DNA from: JBBDWR01 sp040902745 | GTDB lineage: Bacteria > Actinomycetota > UBA4738 > HRBIN12 | Reading direction: 5' to 3' | Assembly (NCBI GenBank): GCA_040902745.1 | Contig: JBBDWR010000013.1 | Location: 1 to 64,000 of the forward strand | DNA length: 64,000 nt | Shown here: positions 16,037-24,635 of the stretch, one piece after another | How positions within the stretch are numbered: position 1 is the stretch's first letter | Layout of the letters: the number at the start of each line of letters is the position of its first letter | Position numbers and translations under genes: made by a program | Notes under the pieces: model-generated | The model's input: only the letters and a program-made list of their open reading frames with translations | Database searches by the model: none | Told to the model about the DNA's origin: nothing

Positions 16037-17704
16037 GTGAGCGCAGCATCACCCGCCGATATCGCGATCGTGAACGCGGCGGTTCGCACCGTCGACGCGG
16101 CCGATAGCCGCGCCGGTGCCGTCGCGATCCGCGGCGGACGCATCGTGGCGGTGGGTGACGATCGCCAGATCCGCGAGCTCGTCGACAAAGGCACCGACGT
16201 GATCGACGCGCGCGGTCGAACCGTGCTTCCCGGGTTCCAGGACGCCCACATCCACGCGCCGTCCGCCGGCCTCGACCGACTGCGGATCGATCTGCTGACC
16301 GCGCATTCGCTCGAGGTCTACGAGGAGCGCGTGCTTGCCTATGCCGCGCGCCATCCGGAGCGCCGATGGATCCTCGGCGGCGGGTGGGTGAGTGAGCACT
16401 TCGGCGGGGGGTGGCCCACGGCGGAGCTCCTCGATCGTTGGGTCGCCGACCGGCCGGCGTTCATCAACAACGCTGCGAATCACGGTGCGTGCGTGAACAC
16501 CCGGGCGTTGGAGTTGGCGGGCATCACGAAAGACACGCCCGACCCACCCGACGGCAGGTTCGAACGAGACGCGACCGGCGAGCCCACCGGGATGCTGCAT
16601 GAAGGTGCGATGAACCTCGTGCGCCGGCTGATCCCTTCGCCGCAACCGGAGGAGCTGATCGACGGGCTGCTCGAGGCGCAGCGGTATCTGCACGCCGTCG
16701 GGATCACGGCATGGCAAGACGCGATCGTGGGCACCTACAGCACGCTCGATGACAGCTTCGAGACGTACCTGCAGCTCGCAGGCGACGGACGACTCACCGC
16801 TCGTGTGGTCGGCGCGTTGTGGTGGGATCGCGAGCAGGACGAATCGCAGCTTGCGTTCCTCCGCGACCGGCGAGCGCGTGCGGATGCGGTCTCCGGCCGG
16901 TTCCGTGCGACGAGTGTCAAGATCATGGCCGACGGGGTCTGCGACAATTTCACCGCGGCGCTGATCGATCCCTACGAGCGGCCCGACGGAACCCCGACCG
17001 ACAACCTCGGTATCAGCTTCGTCGAGCGCGAAGACCTGCTGCGGATCGTGCCCATGATCGACGCAGAAGGCTTCCAGCTGCACATCCACGTGATCGGCGA
17101 TCGGGCGGCCCGGGATGCGCTCGACGCGATCGCTGCCGCACGTGCGACCAACGGTAGCAACGATCTGCGTCATCACCTCGCCCACCTTCACGTCGTACAT
17201 CCCGACGACGTCCCTCGGTTCGCCGAGCTCGACGTCGTCGCGAACGCGCAGCCGTTGTGGGCGGCGCACTCCTACGAGATGGACGAACTCACCTCACCGC
17301 AGCTCGGGGAGCCGCGATGGCGCTGGCAGTATCCGTTCGGCCGACTCCATCGGTCCGGAGCCCGACTCGCCTTCGGGAGCGACTGGCCGGTGTCGACACC
17401 CAACCCGTTCGAGGAGATACACGTCGCGGTCAACCGAGTCGAGCCTCCCGGACACGAGGCGGTAGACGCGTTCCTGCCCGAGGAGAAGCTCGACTTCGCG
17501 ACGTCGCTGCGCGCGTTCACGATGGGCAGCGCCTACGTGAACCACCTCGATGATGTGACGGGCTCGATCGAGGTCGGAAAGTTCGCCGACCTGATCGTGC
17601 TCGACCGGGATCTGGACGAAGCCGGGAACGACGGGTTCCACGACACCGCGGTGCTGCTCACCCTCGTCGAGGGAGAACGTGTTCACGAAGCGCCCGGCCT
17701 GTAG
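16037..17704 (+). CDS. amidohydrolase (YtcJ-like, amidohydrolase 3)
   Basis: This 555-aa metal-dependent hydrolase has an HxH metal motif in PGFQDAHIHAP, a central LHIHVIGDRA segment and a late Asp in FGSDWPVSTPNP. It ends with the beta-sandwich return IEVGKFADLIVLDRD. AAGGAG at 16025-16030 supports GTG 16037. Cytoplasmic; the substrate is not predictable (amides and related C-N bonds in the family). Confidence 0.9.
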   Translation: MSAASPADIAIVNAAVRTVDAADSRAGAVAIRGGRIVAVGDDRQIRELVDKGTDVIDARGRTVLPGFQDAHIHAPSAGLDRLRIDLLTAHSLEVYEERVLAYAARHPERRWILGGGWVSEHFGGGWPTAELLDRWVADRPAFINNAANHGACVNTRALELAGITKDTPDPPDGRFERDATGEPTGMLHEGAMNLVRRLIPSPQPEELIDGLLEAQRYLHAVGITAWQDAIVGTYSTLDDSFETYLQLAGDGRLTARVVGALWWDREQDESQLAFLRDRRARADAVSGRFRATSVKIMADGVCDNFTAALIDPYERPDGTPTDNLGISFVEREDLLRIVPMIDAEGFQLHIHVIGDRAARDALDAIAAARATNGSNDLRHHLAHLHVVHPDDVPRFAELDVVANAQPLWAAHSYEMDELTSPQLGEPRWRWQYPFGRLHRSGARLAFGSDWPVSTPNPFEEIHVAVNRVEPPGHEAVDAFLPEEKLDFATSLRAFTMGSAYVNHLDDVTGSIEVGKFADLIVLDRDLDEAGNDGFHDTAVLLTLVEGERVHEAPGL

Positions 17705-17725
17705 GGCCGGCCGGCGTTCCCAGGA

Positions 17726-18226
17726 TCAGCTCGCGGCGGTTTCGCCCTCGGGCTGGGGGATCACGCAGCTCGCCATGCCGCGCTTCTCCAGGTACTGCTG
17801 GTGGTAGTCCTCCGCCTCCCAGAAGGTCGTCGCCGGCTCGATCTGGGTCACGATCGGGCGCTTGCGATGCTGCTGGCGCGCAGCCGATGACAACTTGGCG
17901 GTCTCGGCCTGCCGGTCGGAGTGGGTGAAGATCGCCGAACGGTACTGGTCGCCGACGTCGGGCCCCTGTCGATTGAGCTGGGTCGGGTCGTGGGCGTTCC
18001 AGAACACGCCGAGCAACCGCTCATAGGAGACCTTGTCGGGATCGAACTCCACCTCGACGACCTCCGCGTGGCCGGTCTTGTGCCCGCAGACGTCCCGGTA
18101 GGTGGGGCGCTCCGTGAAGCCGCCCTCATAGCCGACCCGAGTCGCCGTGACCCCCGGGGTCATGCGGAACTCCGCCTCCACACCCCAGAAACAGCCTGCC
18201 CCGAATGTTGCCTTCTCGGTTGTCAA
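17726..18226 (-). CDS. msrA: peptide-methionine (S)-S-oxide reductase
   Basis: This 166-aa enzyme has the active-site motif GCFWG near residue 11 and conserved GYEGG and EVVEVEFDP segments. It reduces methionine-S-sulfoxide in proteins after oxidative damage. The start is a TTG at 18226: GAGGAGG lies six to seven bases upstream and no ATG or GTG fits. Two C-terminal cysteines that often resolve the disulfide are reduced to one (ASCVIP). Confidence 0.95.
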   Translation of the reverse strand: MTTEKATFGAGCFWGVEAEFRMTPGVTATRVGYEGGFTERPTYRDVCGHKTGHAEVVEVEFDPDKVSYERLLGVFWNAHDPTQLNRQGPDVGDQYRSAIFTHSDRQAETAKLSSAARQQHRKRPIVTQIEPATTFWEAEDYHQQYLEKRGMASCVIPQPEGETAAS

Positions 18227-18448
18227 TGGAAACCTCCTCGTGTTGCTGTTGCATCGTCGCAGGTACCGGGGGGATCGTTACACCCACCATCCTGCACCTG
18301 CTTGGAACGCTCCGGGGCCCCGTTCCGTTCCCGCGAGGCGTTCGCCGCTGCCTCGCAGCGGTTCTCGGAGGCCTCGCGGGGGTCGCCGGGGACCCGCGCC
18401 ACCGGTAGGGTGGCGGGTGTCGCACCCACCCACGGAGGACGCACCTCG

Positions 18449-19132
18449 ATGGAAGACCCGGATCGCCCGCGCATCAAGATCCAGCGCGACGGGCCCTATC
18501 TCGTGTCGGGTCCCGCGCGGCTGACTCGCACCGCGATCGTCGAGTCCGATCATGGGGAGCCGGTCGCATGGGCGGAGGACCAGGACATCCCGGAGTCCCG
18601 CCCGCGCTTCGTCCTGTGCCGATGCGGGGGATCTGCCAACAAGCCCTTCTGCGACGGGACGCACCGGAAGAACGGGTTCGACGGCACGGAGACGGCCGAC
18701 CGTGCCCCGCGCGAGACACGGACCCGCGTGTTCGAGGGCGAAGACGTGAAGATGAGCGACGATCGATCGTTGTGCGATCACTCGGGGTTCTGCGGGGACC
18801 GGAACATCGATGTCTGGCACATGATCCGCGACACGGCCGATCCCGAAGTCCGTGAAAGGGTGATCGCCATGGTCCGCCTCTGCCCGAGCGGCCGTTTGAC
18901 GGTGGCGCTCGCCGACGGTGACGAACTCGCCCTCGAGCCGGCGCACGATCCATGCATCGCAGTGGTGACCGACGGAGCTCTGTGGGTCCGCGGCGGGGTT
19001 GAGATCGTCGGCGCCGACGGTGAGATCTACGAGGTGCGCAACCGGGTCACGCTCTGCCGATGTGGTGATTCGTCCAATAAGCCCTTCTGCGACGGGACGC
19101 ACAGCGACAACGGATTCCGCGACCCCGTCTGA
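18449..19132 (+). CDS. CDGSH - divergent 4Fe-4S - CDGSH iron-sulfur protein
   Basis: This 227-aa protein has three metal modules. Residues 57-72 and 203-218 are CDGSH-type [2Fe-2S] sites (CRCGxSxNKPFCDGTH in both). Between them (about 105-155) is a divergent mono-cluster ferredoxin-like domain with CDHSGFC and a later CPSG. The two CDGSH sites are nearly identical, so an internal duplication is likely. Expected role is cluster storage, transfer or redox sensing in the cytosol. GGAGGA at 18434-18439 precedes the ATG. It runs in line with the acyl-CoA ligase gene, 42 bp apart. Confidence 0.9.
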   Translation: MEDPDRPRIKIQRDGPYLVSGPARLTRTAIVESDHGEPVAWAEDQDIPESRPRFVLCRCGGSANKPFCDGTHRKNGFDGTETADRAPRETRTRVFEGEDVKMSDDRSLCDHSGFCGDRNIDVWHMIRDTADPEVRERVIAMVRLCPSGRLTVALADGDELALEPAHDPCIAVVTDGALWVRGGVEIVGADGEIYEVRNRVTLCRCGDSSNKPFCDGTHSDNGFRDPV

Positions 19133-19174
19133 GCGCGTTGCCGGGGAGCGGGGCCTGTGGAAGTATCCCCGGCC

Positions 19175-20899
19175 ATGCAGGATCGTCCATGGCTCGAGCA
19201 CTACCCTCCCGACGTTCCCCCGACCCTGGCGCCGTTCCCTCAGCGGTCGCTGTTCTCGCTGTTGGAGGATGCGGCCGGACGCCATCCCGATCGTCCGGCG
19301 ACCGCGTTCTTCGGCAAGCATCTGAGCTATCGCACCCTGCTGGAGCGGGTCGAGCGCTTTTCAGCGGTGCTCGCCGGTATGGGTGTCGCCAAGGGCGACC
19401 GCGTCGGCCTCGTGCTGCCGAACTGCCCGCAGTACGTGATCGCTTATTACGCGATCGCGAGGATCGGCGCCGTCGTCGTCGGCAACAACCCGCTGTACAC
19501 GCCGCGTGAGCTGGCCGCGCAACTCACGGACGCCGAGGTCAAGGTCACGGTCGTGCTCGAGCAGCTCTATCCGTTGGTGCGCAAAGCCCAGGAGCTGGGG
19601 GCCGACACGGGACCGCTGATCGTGGCCAAGCTCAACGAACAGATGCGGTTCCCGCTCAACCTGCTCGCACCGATCAAGTTCCGCAAGGACGCGAAGGCCG
19701 AAGGGGTTGCGTGGCCTCCCGTTCCGCGTGATGCCGACGTCAGATGGTGGCGCGACGTCGTCAAGGCGGCGGGTGCGACGCCCCCCGCTGCTGAGGTCGA
19801 TGTCGCGACGGACCCCGCGGGATTCATCTACACGGGCGGAACGACGGGTCCGGCGAAGGGGGCGATGCTCTCGCACGCCAACCTCGTCGCGAACGCGATG
19901 CAGGGGCAAGCCTGGTTCCCGGACATCCAGGACGGACACGAGGGGATGATGTGCATCCTTCCTTTCTTCCACTCCTTCGGGATGCTCGCGATGAACGTCG
20001 GGGTGATCTCGGCGATGAAGCTGATCATGGTGCCGCGCTTCGAGCTGCACATGGTGCTCAAGGAGATCGCCAAAGAGAAGCCGACCTACCTTCCCGGCGT
20101 GCCACGCCTGTACGTGCAGATAAACGAGGCCGAGGAGTCGCGCAAGTACGACCTTCGTTCGGTCACCGCCTGCGTCTCCGGGGCGGCTCCTCTCCCGATG
20201 GCCGTCGCCCGCAAGTTCAAGGAGGTCACCGGCGGAGCGGAGGTGGTGGAGGGTTACGGCCTGACCGAGTGCTCTCCGGTGACACACGCGAATCCGTTCG
20301 CCGGAGCACGCAAGGAAGGTTCGATCGGCATGCCCGTGCCCGACACCGAGTGCAAGATCGTCGACCTGGACAACCCGGACAAGTTGCAGGCGGTGGGCGA
20401 GCCCGGCGAACTGTGCATCCGCGGTCCGCAGGTCATGCTGGGCTACTGGAACCGCCCCGAGGAGAGCGCGCTCGCGATCCGCAACGGGTGGTTCCACACC
20501 GGGGACGTGGCCGTGATGGACGAGCAAGGCTATTTCTCGATCGTCGACCGAATCAAGGACATGGTGCTCGTCAGCGGTTTCAACGTGTACCCCACCGAGA
20601 TCGAGGAGGCGCTGTACGAGCACCCGAAGATCCTCAAGGCCTCTGTCGTCGGCGTTCCCGACGAGCAGACCGGCGAAGCGGTCAAGGCATACGTCGTGCT
20701 GAAGCAAGGGGAGCACCTCACCGCCGACGAGCTGATCGACTGGTGCCGCGACCCCGAGGGCGGTGGGCTCACCCGCTACCGCGTGCCGAAGCAGGTCGAG
20801 TTCCGCGACTCGCTGCCCGAGACGCTCATCGGAAAGGTGCTTCGCCGCGTGCTGCTAGAGGAAGAGCGCCAGAAGCGCGAGGCCGCGAGGGCAAACTAG
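19175..20899 (+). CDS. long-chain acyl-CoA ligase (AMP-forming)
   Basis: This 574-aa enzyme activates fatty acids with ATP to acyl-AMP and then acyl-CoA. The AMP-binding P-loop is YTGGTTGPAKGAMLSH, followed by VEGYGLTECSP, the hinge HTGDVAVMDEQGYFSIVDRIKDM and the C-terminal lysine in ETLIGKVLRRVL. ATG 19175 starts where FadD-family proteins usually begin (PWLEHYPP); a GTG at 19157 is also in frame. FadD-like by sequence. Confidence 0.93.
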   Translation: MQDRPWLEHYPPDVPPTLAPFPQRSLFSLLEDAAGRHPDRPATAFFGKHLSYRTLLERVERFSAVLAGMGVAKGDRVGLVLPNCPQYVIAYYAIARIGAVVVGNNPLYTPRELAAQLTDAEVKVTVVLEQLYPLVRKAQELGADTGPLIVAKLNEQMRFPLNLLAPIKFRKDAKAEGVAWPPVPRDADVRWWRDVVKAAGATPPAAEVDVATDPAGFIYTGGTTGPAKGAMLSHANLVANAMQGQAWFPDIQDGHEGMMCILPFFHSFGMLAMNVGVISAMKLIMVPRFELHMVLKEIAKEKPTYLPGVPRLYVQINEAEESRKYDLRSVTACVSGAAPLPMAVARKFKEVTGGAEVVEGYGLTECSPVTHANPFAGARKEGSIGMPVPDTECKIVDLDNPDKLQAVGEPGELCIRGPQVMLGYWNRPEESALAIRNGWFHTGDVAVMDEQGYFSIVDRIKDMVLVSGFNVYPTEIEEALYEHPKILKASVVGVPDEQTGEAVKAYVVLKQGEHLTADELIDWCRDPEGGGLTRYRVPKQVEFRDSLPETLIGKVLRRVLLEEERQKREAARAN

Positions 20900-20916
20900 C
20901 CCGAACCGGCGGCGGC

Positions 20917-20952
20917 GTGACGGCGGTCCGACGTTAGCCGAACCGCCGTCAC
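20917..20952 (+). terminator. inverted repeat after the acyl-CoA ligase gene
   Basis: Perfect 11-bp arms GTGACGGCGGT/ACCGCCGTCAC flank a 14-nt loop, 17 bp past the stop codon. No T run follows, so it may be an intrinsic terminator of the U-poor kind or an mRNA-stabilising hairpin. Confidence 0.45.
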
Positions 20953-21038
20953 CCATCTGGACGCTACGGAACGACGAACGTGAACCCGATCGTTGCAGAC
21001 AAGAAGCTCCGGCTTCGCCGACGCCGCTGACAGATGTC

Positions 21039-21074
21039 GTACCGGCGGGGGCGGAGCGCCGCTCTCGCCGGTAC
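21039..21074. promoter_or_regulatory. 9-bp inverted repeat upstream of the small membrane protein gene
   Basis: Perfect arms GTACCGGCG/CGCCGGTAC are 18 nt apart, about 105 bp before the start at 21180. The 280-bp gap 20900-21179 also holds the hairpin at 20917 and a small GAAGC-TCCG-GCTTC hairpin (21003-21016), and no gene. It could be a leader structure or an operator. Confidence 0.3.
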
Positions 21075-21179
21075 GCGCGAGGTTTTGCTTCGGTCACCCG
21101 GACGGCGCCCATTGGTGCTCGACTCGGCAGTCATCGCGTGCCACGCTTCAGTCGCATCGCATCGGAGGGGGACGAGCGC

Positions 21180-21602
21180 ATGGCGGATGCCAATCTCGCA
21201 CGACGGCCCGGGGGCGTGACGTTCATCATGATCCTGGCCTACCTGGAAGGGTTCTTCACGGTCCTCACGGGGGTCATCATCCTGATCGGTCGCGACAACA
21301 TCGACCTGTCCGGATCCCTGCGCCTCGACTCGGACGAGCTGCTGTGGATGGCGCTCGTCGTGATCGCCGTGGGGATCGCGATCCTCGCGATCGCGAACGC
21401 GCTCGGCAGGGGCGACGACTGGGCCCGGATCGTGGTCGCCGTGTTCACGATCTTCAGCCTGGTGTCACACGTGTTCGTGCTGTTCCGATCCGGCTACGGA
21501 GCGTCGGTGCTGTCATCGATCATCTCGATCGGCCTGGGCGTTCTGGTCCTCTATCTGCTCTTCAACGAGCGCGCCGCTGGCTTCTTCGGCGCTCGCCACT
21601 AG
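21180..21602 (+). CDS. small integral membrane protein
   Basis: This 140-aa protein has four predicted membrane helices (about 10-32, 52-75, 83-103 and 108-128). GAGGGGG lies upstream of ATG 21180. The pattern of short helices is common in actinobacterial DUF-type membrane proteins; I do not recognise a function. Its last 40 bases overlap the convergent acetyltransferase gene. Confidence 0.75.
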   Translation: MADANLARRPGGVTFIMILAYLEGFFTVLTGVIILIGRDNIDLSGSLRLDSDELLWMALVVIAVGIAILAIANALGRGDDWARIVVAVFTIFSLVSHVFVLFRSGYGASVLSSIISIGLGVLVLYLLFNERAAGFFGARH

Positions 21603-22167
21603 CTGTACCCGACGACGACATGCGCCCGGGTGGGTGGCCCGCTCGGGTGTTGTCGTCGATCACCAGCTCCATCGTCATGCAGGCGACCCGGCTGCCCTCA
21701 TGCAGTGTGTATCCGCCGGACGGCGCGGGTCTCAACCCGCGCCGTCGATACATCGCGATCGCTGTCTGGTTGTCGGTGGCGACGCCGAGGCGAAGGCACG
21801 AGGCTCCTCGAGCGCGAGCCCACGAAGCCACGCCGTCGATCAGTCGGGTCCCCACGCCCGTGCGCCGGACCGATGGGTCGACCCACATCGCGTACACGTA
21901 CGCGACCTGGGGTGCCTCATCCTCCTGAACTCCCACGACGATGCCTCGCAGCGCCGACGAACCGTCGTCGGCCACGAGCGTCAGTTGCGGTCCCCGTCCC
22001 CATCCGTGGTGGATCCATCGGCGCCACGACGTATCCGGCCTCGCGTGGGCTTGCGCAAGGGTCTCGCCGAACGCGTCCGGGGTGTCGGCCAGCGAGCGGA
22101 GTCGGACGTCTCGAAGCCGGCGCCATTCGTCGGGGCGAACGGAACGGATGTCGATCGTCTCGTCCAT
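21562..22167 (-). CDS. GNAT N-acetyltransferase
   Basis: This 201-aa protein has a GNAT domain in its first about 165 residues: VAYVYAMWVDPSVRRTGVGTRLIDGV carries the acetyl-CoA loop RRTGVG, followed by TDNQTAIAMYRRRGL. About 30 basic residues follow and run into the convergent membrane-protein gene, so the true stop is probably as given but the tail is unusual. The substrate is unknown. Confidence 0.82.
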   Translation of the reverse strand: MDETIDIRSVRPDEWRRLRDVRLRSLADTPDAFGETLAQAHARPDTSWRRWIHHGWGRGPQLTLVADDGSSALRGIVVGVQEDEAPQVAYVYAMWVDPSVRRTGVGTRLIDGVASWARARGASCLRLGVATDNQTAIAMYRRRGLRPAPSGGYTLHEGSRVACMTMELVIDDNTRAGHPPGRMSSSGTASGERRRSQRRAR

Positions 22168-22192
22168 CCCACTAGCCTAGGCCTGCTGGAGT

Positions 22193-23422
22193 TCAGCCGC
22201 CGGGCGGTGGTTCAACCTCGACGTCGGCACCGTACAACGGCGGGAAGTCGGTGCCGTCGTGAGACCAGAGCAGGCCCTCCCATCCGGTCTCGCCTGCCGG
22301 CGTGAGGTCGAACGCGATCGTCTCCTCCCGGTTGCCGCTGGGTTCTGTGTCGAACGTGCTCCAGCTGCACGCCGGTGCCCGGTTTCCGTCGCCGATGTAG
22401 GCCGAGATGTGGCGGTCGGCCTCCCGGGTGAAGGTGAGGACCCGATCGGCGTTTGCCTTGCCCGTCCGGATCGCGTACGCGCTCCCGCCCGGCAGGATCG
22501 ATGCGCCGAGCGCTTCGTAGTTGGCGCCTCCAGACTCGATCCAACCACTCCGGGTGGCGTGATTGGGCGTGAACTTCTCGCGTGTGTCGAATCGGTAGAG
22601 CCGCAGCTCGCCCTTGATGCCGTCCCCGTCCGCATCGACGGGGGCACGCGGTATCAGGTAGATCGGCTTGGTCACCGAGGGTGCACCGACGTCGATGAAC
22701 GCGGTCTCGATGTTGGGGTGCACCTTCTGGCTCTTCTGCGCGTTCGACCAGAGCTTGATCGGGAAGCGGACCGGCTTGATGGCCATGCCTTCCACCTTGC
22801 CCTCGAGTTCGAGATCGGTTCCCGCGGGGCCGATCAGGCCGAGACCGGTCGAGGTGAGATCGGGTTCGGGCAGCCGGTAGGCGTTCAGCTGCGAGCGTGA
22901 GGTCGTGTTGTCGCCGGTGTCGAACAGCCAGAGCTGGTCGCGTGCATCGGCGCGGTACTCGATCGACAGATCCTCGATGTCGGGAACGGGGTTCGGGCTG
23001 TCGGCGACGGAGGTGATGCCGTCCGGTTCCGGGGGGCCGGTGTTCGCGGGATCGTCGGGGAACACGCCCGGGCGCAGCCGGAACCGGATCGCGAGCGACC
23101 CGTCGGCGTCGTCGTAGCCGAACACATATACACGGTCGTTCTCGGGCTGCACCGCCTCGTTCGCCTTGCGGTCGCCGACCACCCACACGATCTGCTGGCC
23201 CGTCGTCGCGTCCGAGTTGTCCTTGGACACCGCCATGCCGGAGATGTGGCGCGCCGCGTGTGGCAGGCGGTTCTCCTTCTGTGCAAGTGGCCCGAGCAAC
23301 ACGGGTCCCCCCAAGTTCGGGCAGGGGAGTGTGCCTGCCGCCGCGTCGAGCCCGGCGGGCAGCATCGCGACGAGCGCCGCGGATACGGCAAGCACGACTC
23401 GGGATCGGGGTCTGCGCAGCAT
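22193..23422 (-). CDS. secreted protein of unknown function (beta-propeller-like)
   Basis: This 409-aa protein has a signal peptide (arginines, then VVLAVSAALVAMLPAGLDAAAG). The mature part alternates strand-rich blocks with phrases such as VYVFGYDDADGSLAIRFRL, DIEDLSIEY and LWLFDTGDN, like phytase-type or esterase-type beta-propellers, but I cannot assign an enzyme. No ribosome site is clear at ATG 23422; the choice rests on the signal peptide. Exported. Confidence 0.75.
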   Translation of the reverse strand: MLRRPRSRVVLAVSAALVAMLPAGLDAAAGTLPCPNLGGPVLLGPLAQKENRLPHAARHISGMAVSKDNSDATTGQQIVWVVGDRKANEAVQPENDRVYVFGYDDADGSLAIRFRLRPGVFPDDPANTGPPEPDGITSVADSPNPVPDIEDLSIEYRADARDQLWLFDTGDNTTSRSQLNAYRLPEPDLTSTGLGLIGPAGTDLELEGKVEGMAIKPVRFPIKLWSNAQKSQKVHPNIETAFIDVGAPSVTKPIYLIPRAPVDADGDGIKGELRLYRFDTREKFTPNHATRSGWIESGGANYEALGASILPGGSAYAIRTGKANADRVLTFTREADRHISAYIGDGNRAPACSWSTFDTEPSGNREETIAFDLTPAGETGWEGLLWSHDGTDFPPLYGADVEVEPPPGG

Positions 23423-23569
23423 GTTGGGGGCGTCGAGTGCGATGAACGACCCTCTATATGTACCTGCTGGCACGGCCAAGGACAATCCGGCGAACGGTTG
23501 GCCGTCCTGGCCAAACGGCCGGGATCGAACCGGAGGAACAGCTCCGCGTGCCTGGGATAGCATGCGCGG

Positions 23570-24019
23570 GTGGATATCGAGATCGCAACCGTCGTATTCG
23601 ACTGCTCCGACCCGAAGGCGTTGTCAGAATTCTGGGAGTCGGCGACCGGGCTGGAAGTGGCCGACGAGGAGGACGACTGGGTGCTGCTCGCCGATCCGGA
23701 GGTCGAGGATGGCGGAGGGATCCAACTCGGCTTCCAGCTCGTTCCCGAACGCAAGTCGGTGAAGAACCGCCTGCACCTGGACCTGTACGCACACGGCGTC
23801 GAGGAGACGGCCGAGTGGATGCAATCACTCGGTGCCGTCCGCCTGTGGGTGTCGGACGATCCCGACGACATCTTCATCACGCTTGCCGACCCGGAAGGCA
23901 ACGAGTTCTGCGTGGTCGAGGCGGCACCAGAGGACGAACCAGAGGACGAGCCAGAGGACGTCGATGACGCAGACGATGAGCTGCTTCTCTCGCACGAGGG
24001 ACTCGACGAGCAGGAATGA
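23570..24019 (+). CDS. VOC (glyoxalase-fold) family protein
   Basis: This 149-aa protein has one VOC domain: the first strand IATVVFDCSDPKALSEFWESATG and the last strand ITLADPEGNEFCVVEA. A very acidic tail (PEDEPEDEPEDVDDADDE) follows, with short DNA repeats. Metal ligands are only partly visible, so a binding or resistance role is as likely as an enzyme. Two separate stubs of this family occur elsewhere in the window (3976 and 47015). GTG start. Confidence 0.85.
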   Translation: MDIEIATVVFDCSDPKALSEFWESATGLEVADEEDDWVLLADPEVEDGGGIQLGFQLVPERKSVKNRLHLDLYAHGVEETAEWMQSLGAVRLWVSDDPDDIFITLADPEGNEFCVVEAAPEDEPEDEPEDVDDADDELLLSHEGLDEQE

Positions 24020-24173
24020 TCGCTCGGCCTGCCAGGCTAGCTGAGCTGCGGTGATGTGCTTGTGAGCACCACATCCCTGTCCCCCCGCCGGGGACCGGCA
24101 AATCCGCCGGACCACCCATACCGGCACCGAGCCACCGGGACTACCGTGATGCTCCAAGCCGAGGGGGCCCACG

Positions 24174-24635
24174 ATGCGCCAATGGGAGATCAGAGGCATC
24201 ACCGACGACCACGACGGCACCGCGATCGACGTTCGCTCGCGCAAGGGCGACGCGACCCTCGTTGTCAGTGAGGCGTTCCCCTTGCTGTTGTGGACCACGG
24301 ACGCCTGTCTCGGGTTCACGTCGAGCCCGCCGCCGGGCGTGCTCTCGTTCGATCTTCCGATCGACCCGTCGGACGGCGATCTGTTCGACCTTTCCGCCGA
24401 GGAAGGCGTCGGGGGCATGCAGCTCGTCGAAGCGCACCTCGCCGCGCTGCGAGGCTCACCGGGCGATTTCCGGATCCGCGACCAGGGGCGCGAGCTGCGT
24501 TGCACGGTGTGGCCGACCCTCGGGATCGACGGCAGGATCGCCGGCACGATGTGCGTGGCAACCGGGACCGAACCGCTTCAGCGGACGAGGTCCGCGACCG
24601 CGTCCCGCGCCGAGCTCAGCAGCCGCGCGAGCTGA
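24174..24635 (+). CDS. hypothetical protein
   Basis: This 153-aa acidic cytosolic protein has GAGGGGG seven bases before ATG 24174. It has strand-rich sequence and no motif I recognise. Its last 58 bases overlap the convergent hemL gene, and the serine/arginine-rich tail there is probably not conserved. Confidence 0.6.
   Translation: MRQWEIRGITDDHDGTAIDVRSRKGDATLVVSEAFPLLLWTTDACLGFTSSPPPGVLSFDLPIDPSDGDLFDLSAEEGVGGMQLVEAHLAALRGSPGDFRIRDQGRELRCTVWPTLGIDGRIAGTMCVATGTEPLQRTRSATASRAELSSRAS

Noticed and set aside
23930..23970. Short GA-rich repeats as a regulatory repeat
   Set aside because: They encode the acidic Glu-Asp-Pro tail of the VOC protein and are explained by that.
24045..24075. Imperfect hairpin between the VOC and hypothetical genes as a terminator or riboswitch
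   Set aside because: Pairing is interrupted, there is no T run and no aptamer-like core is visible.
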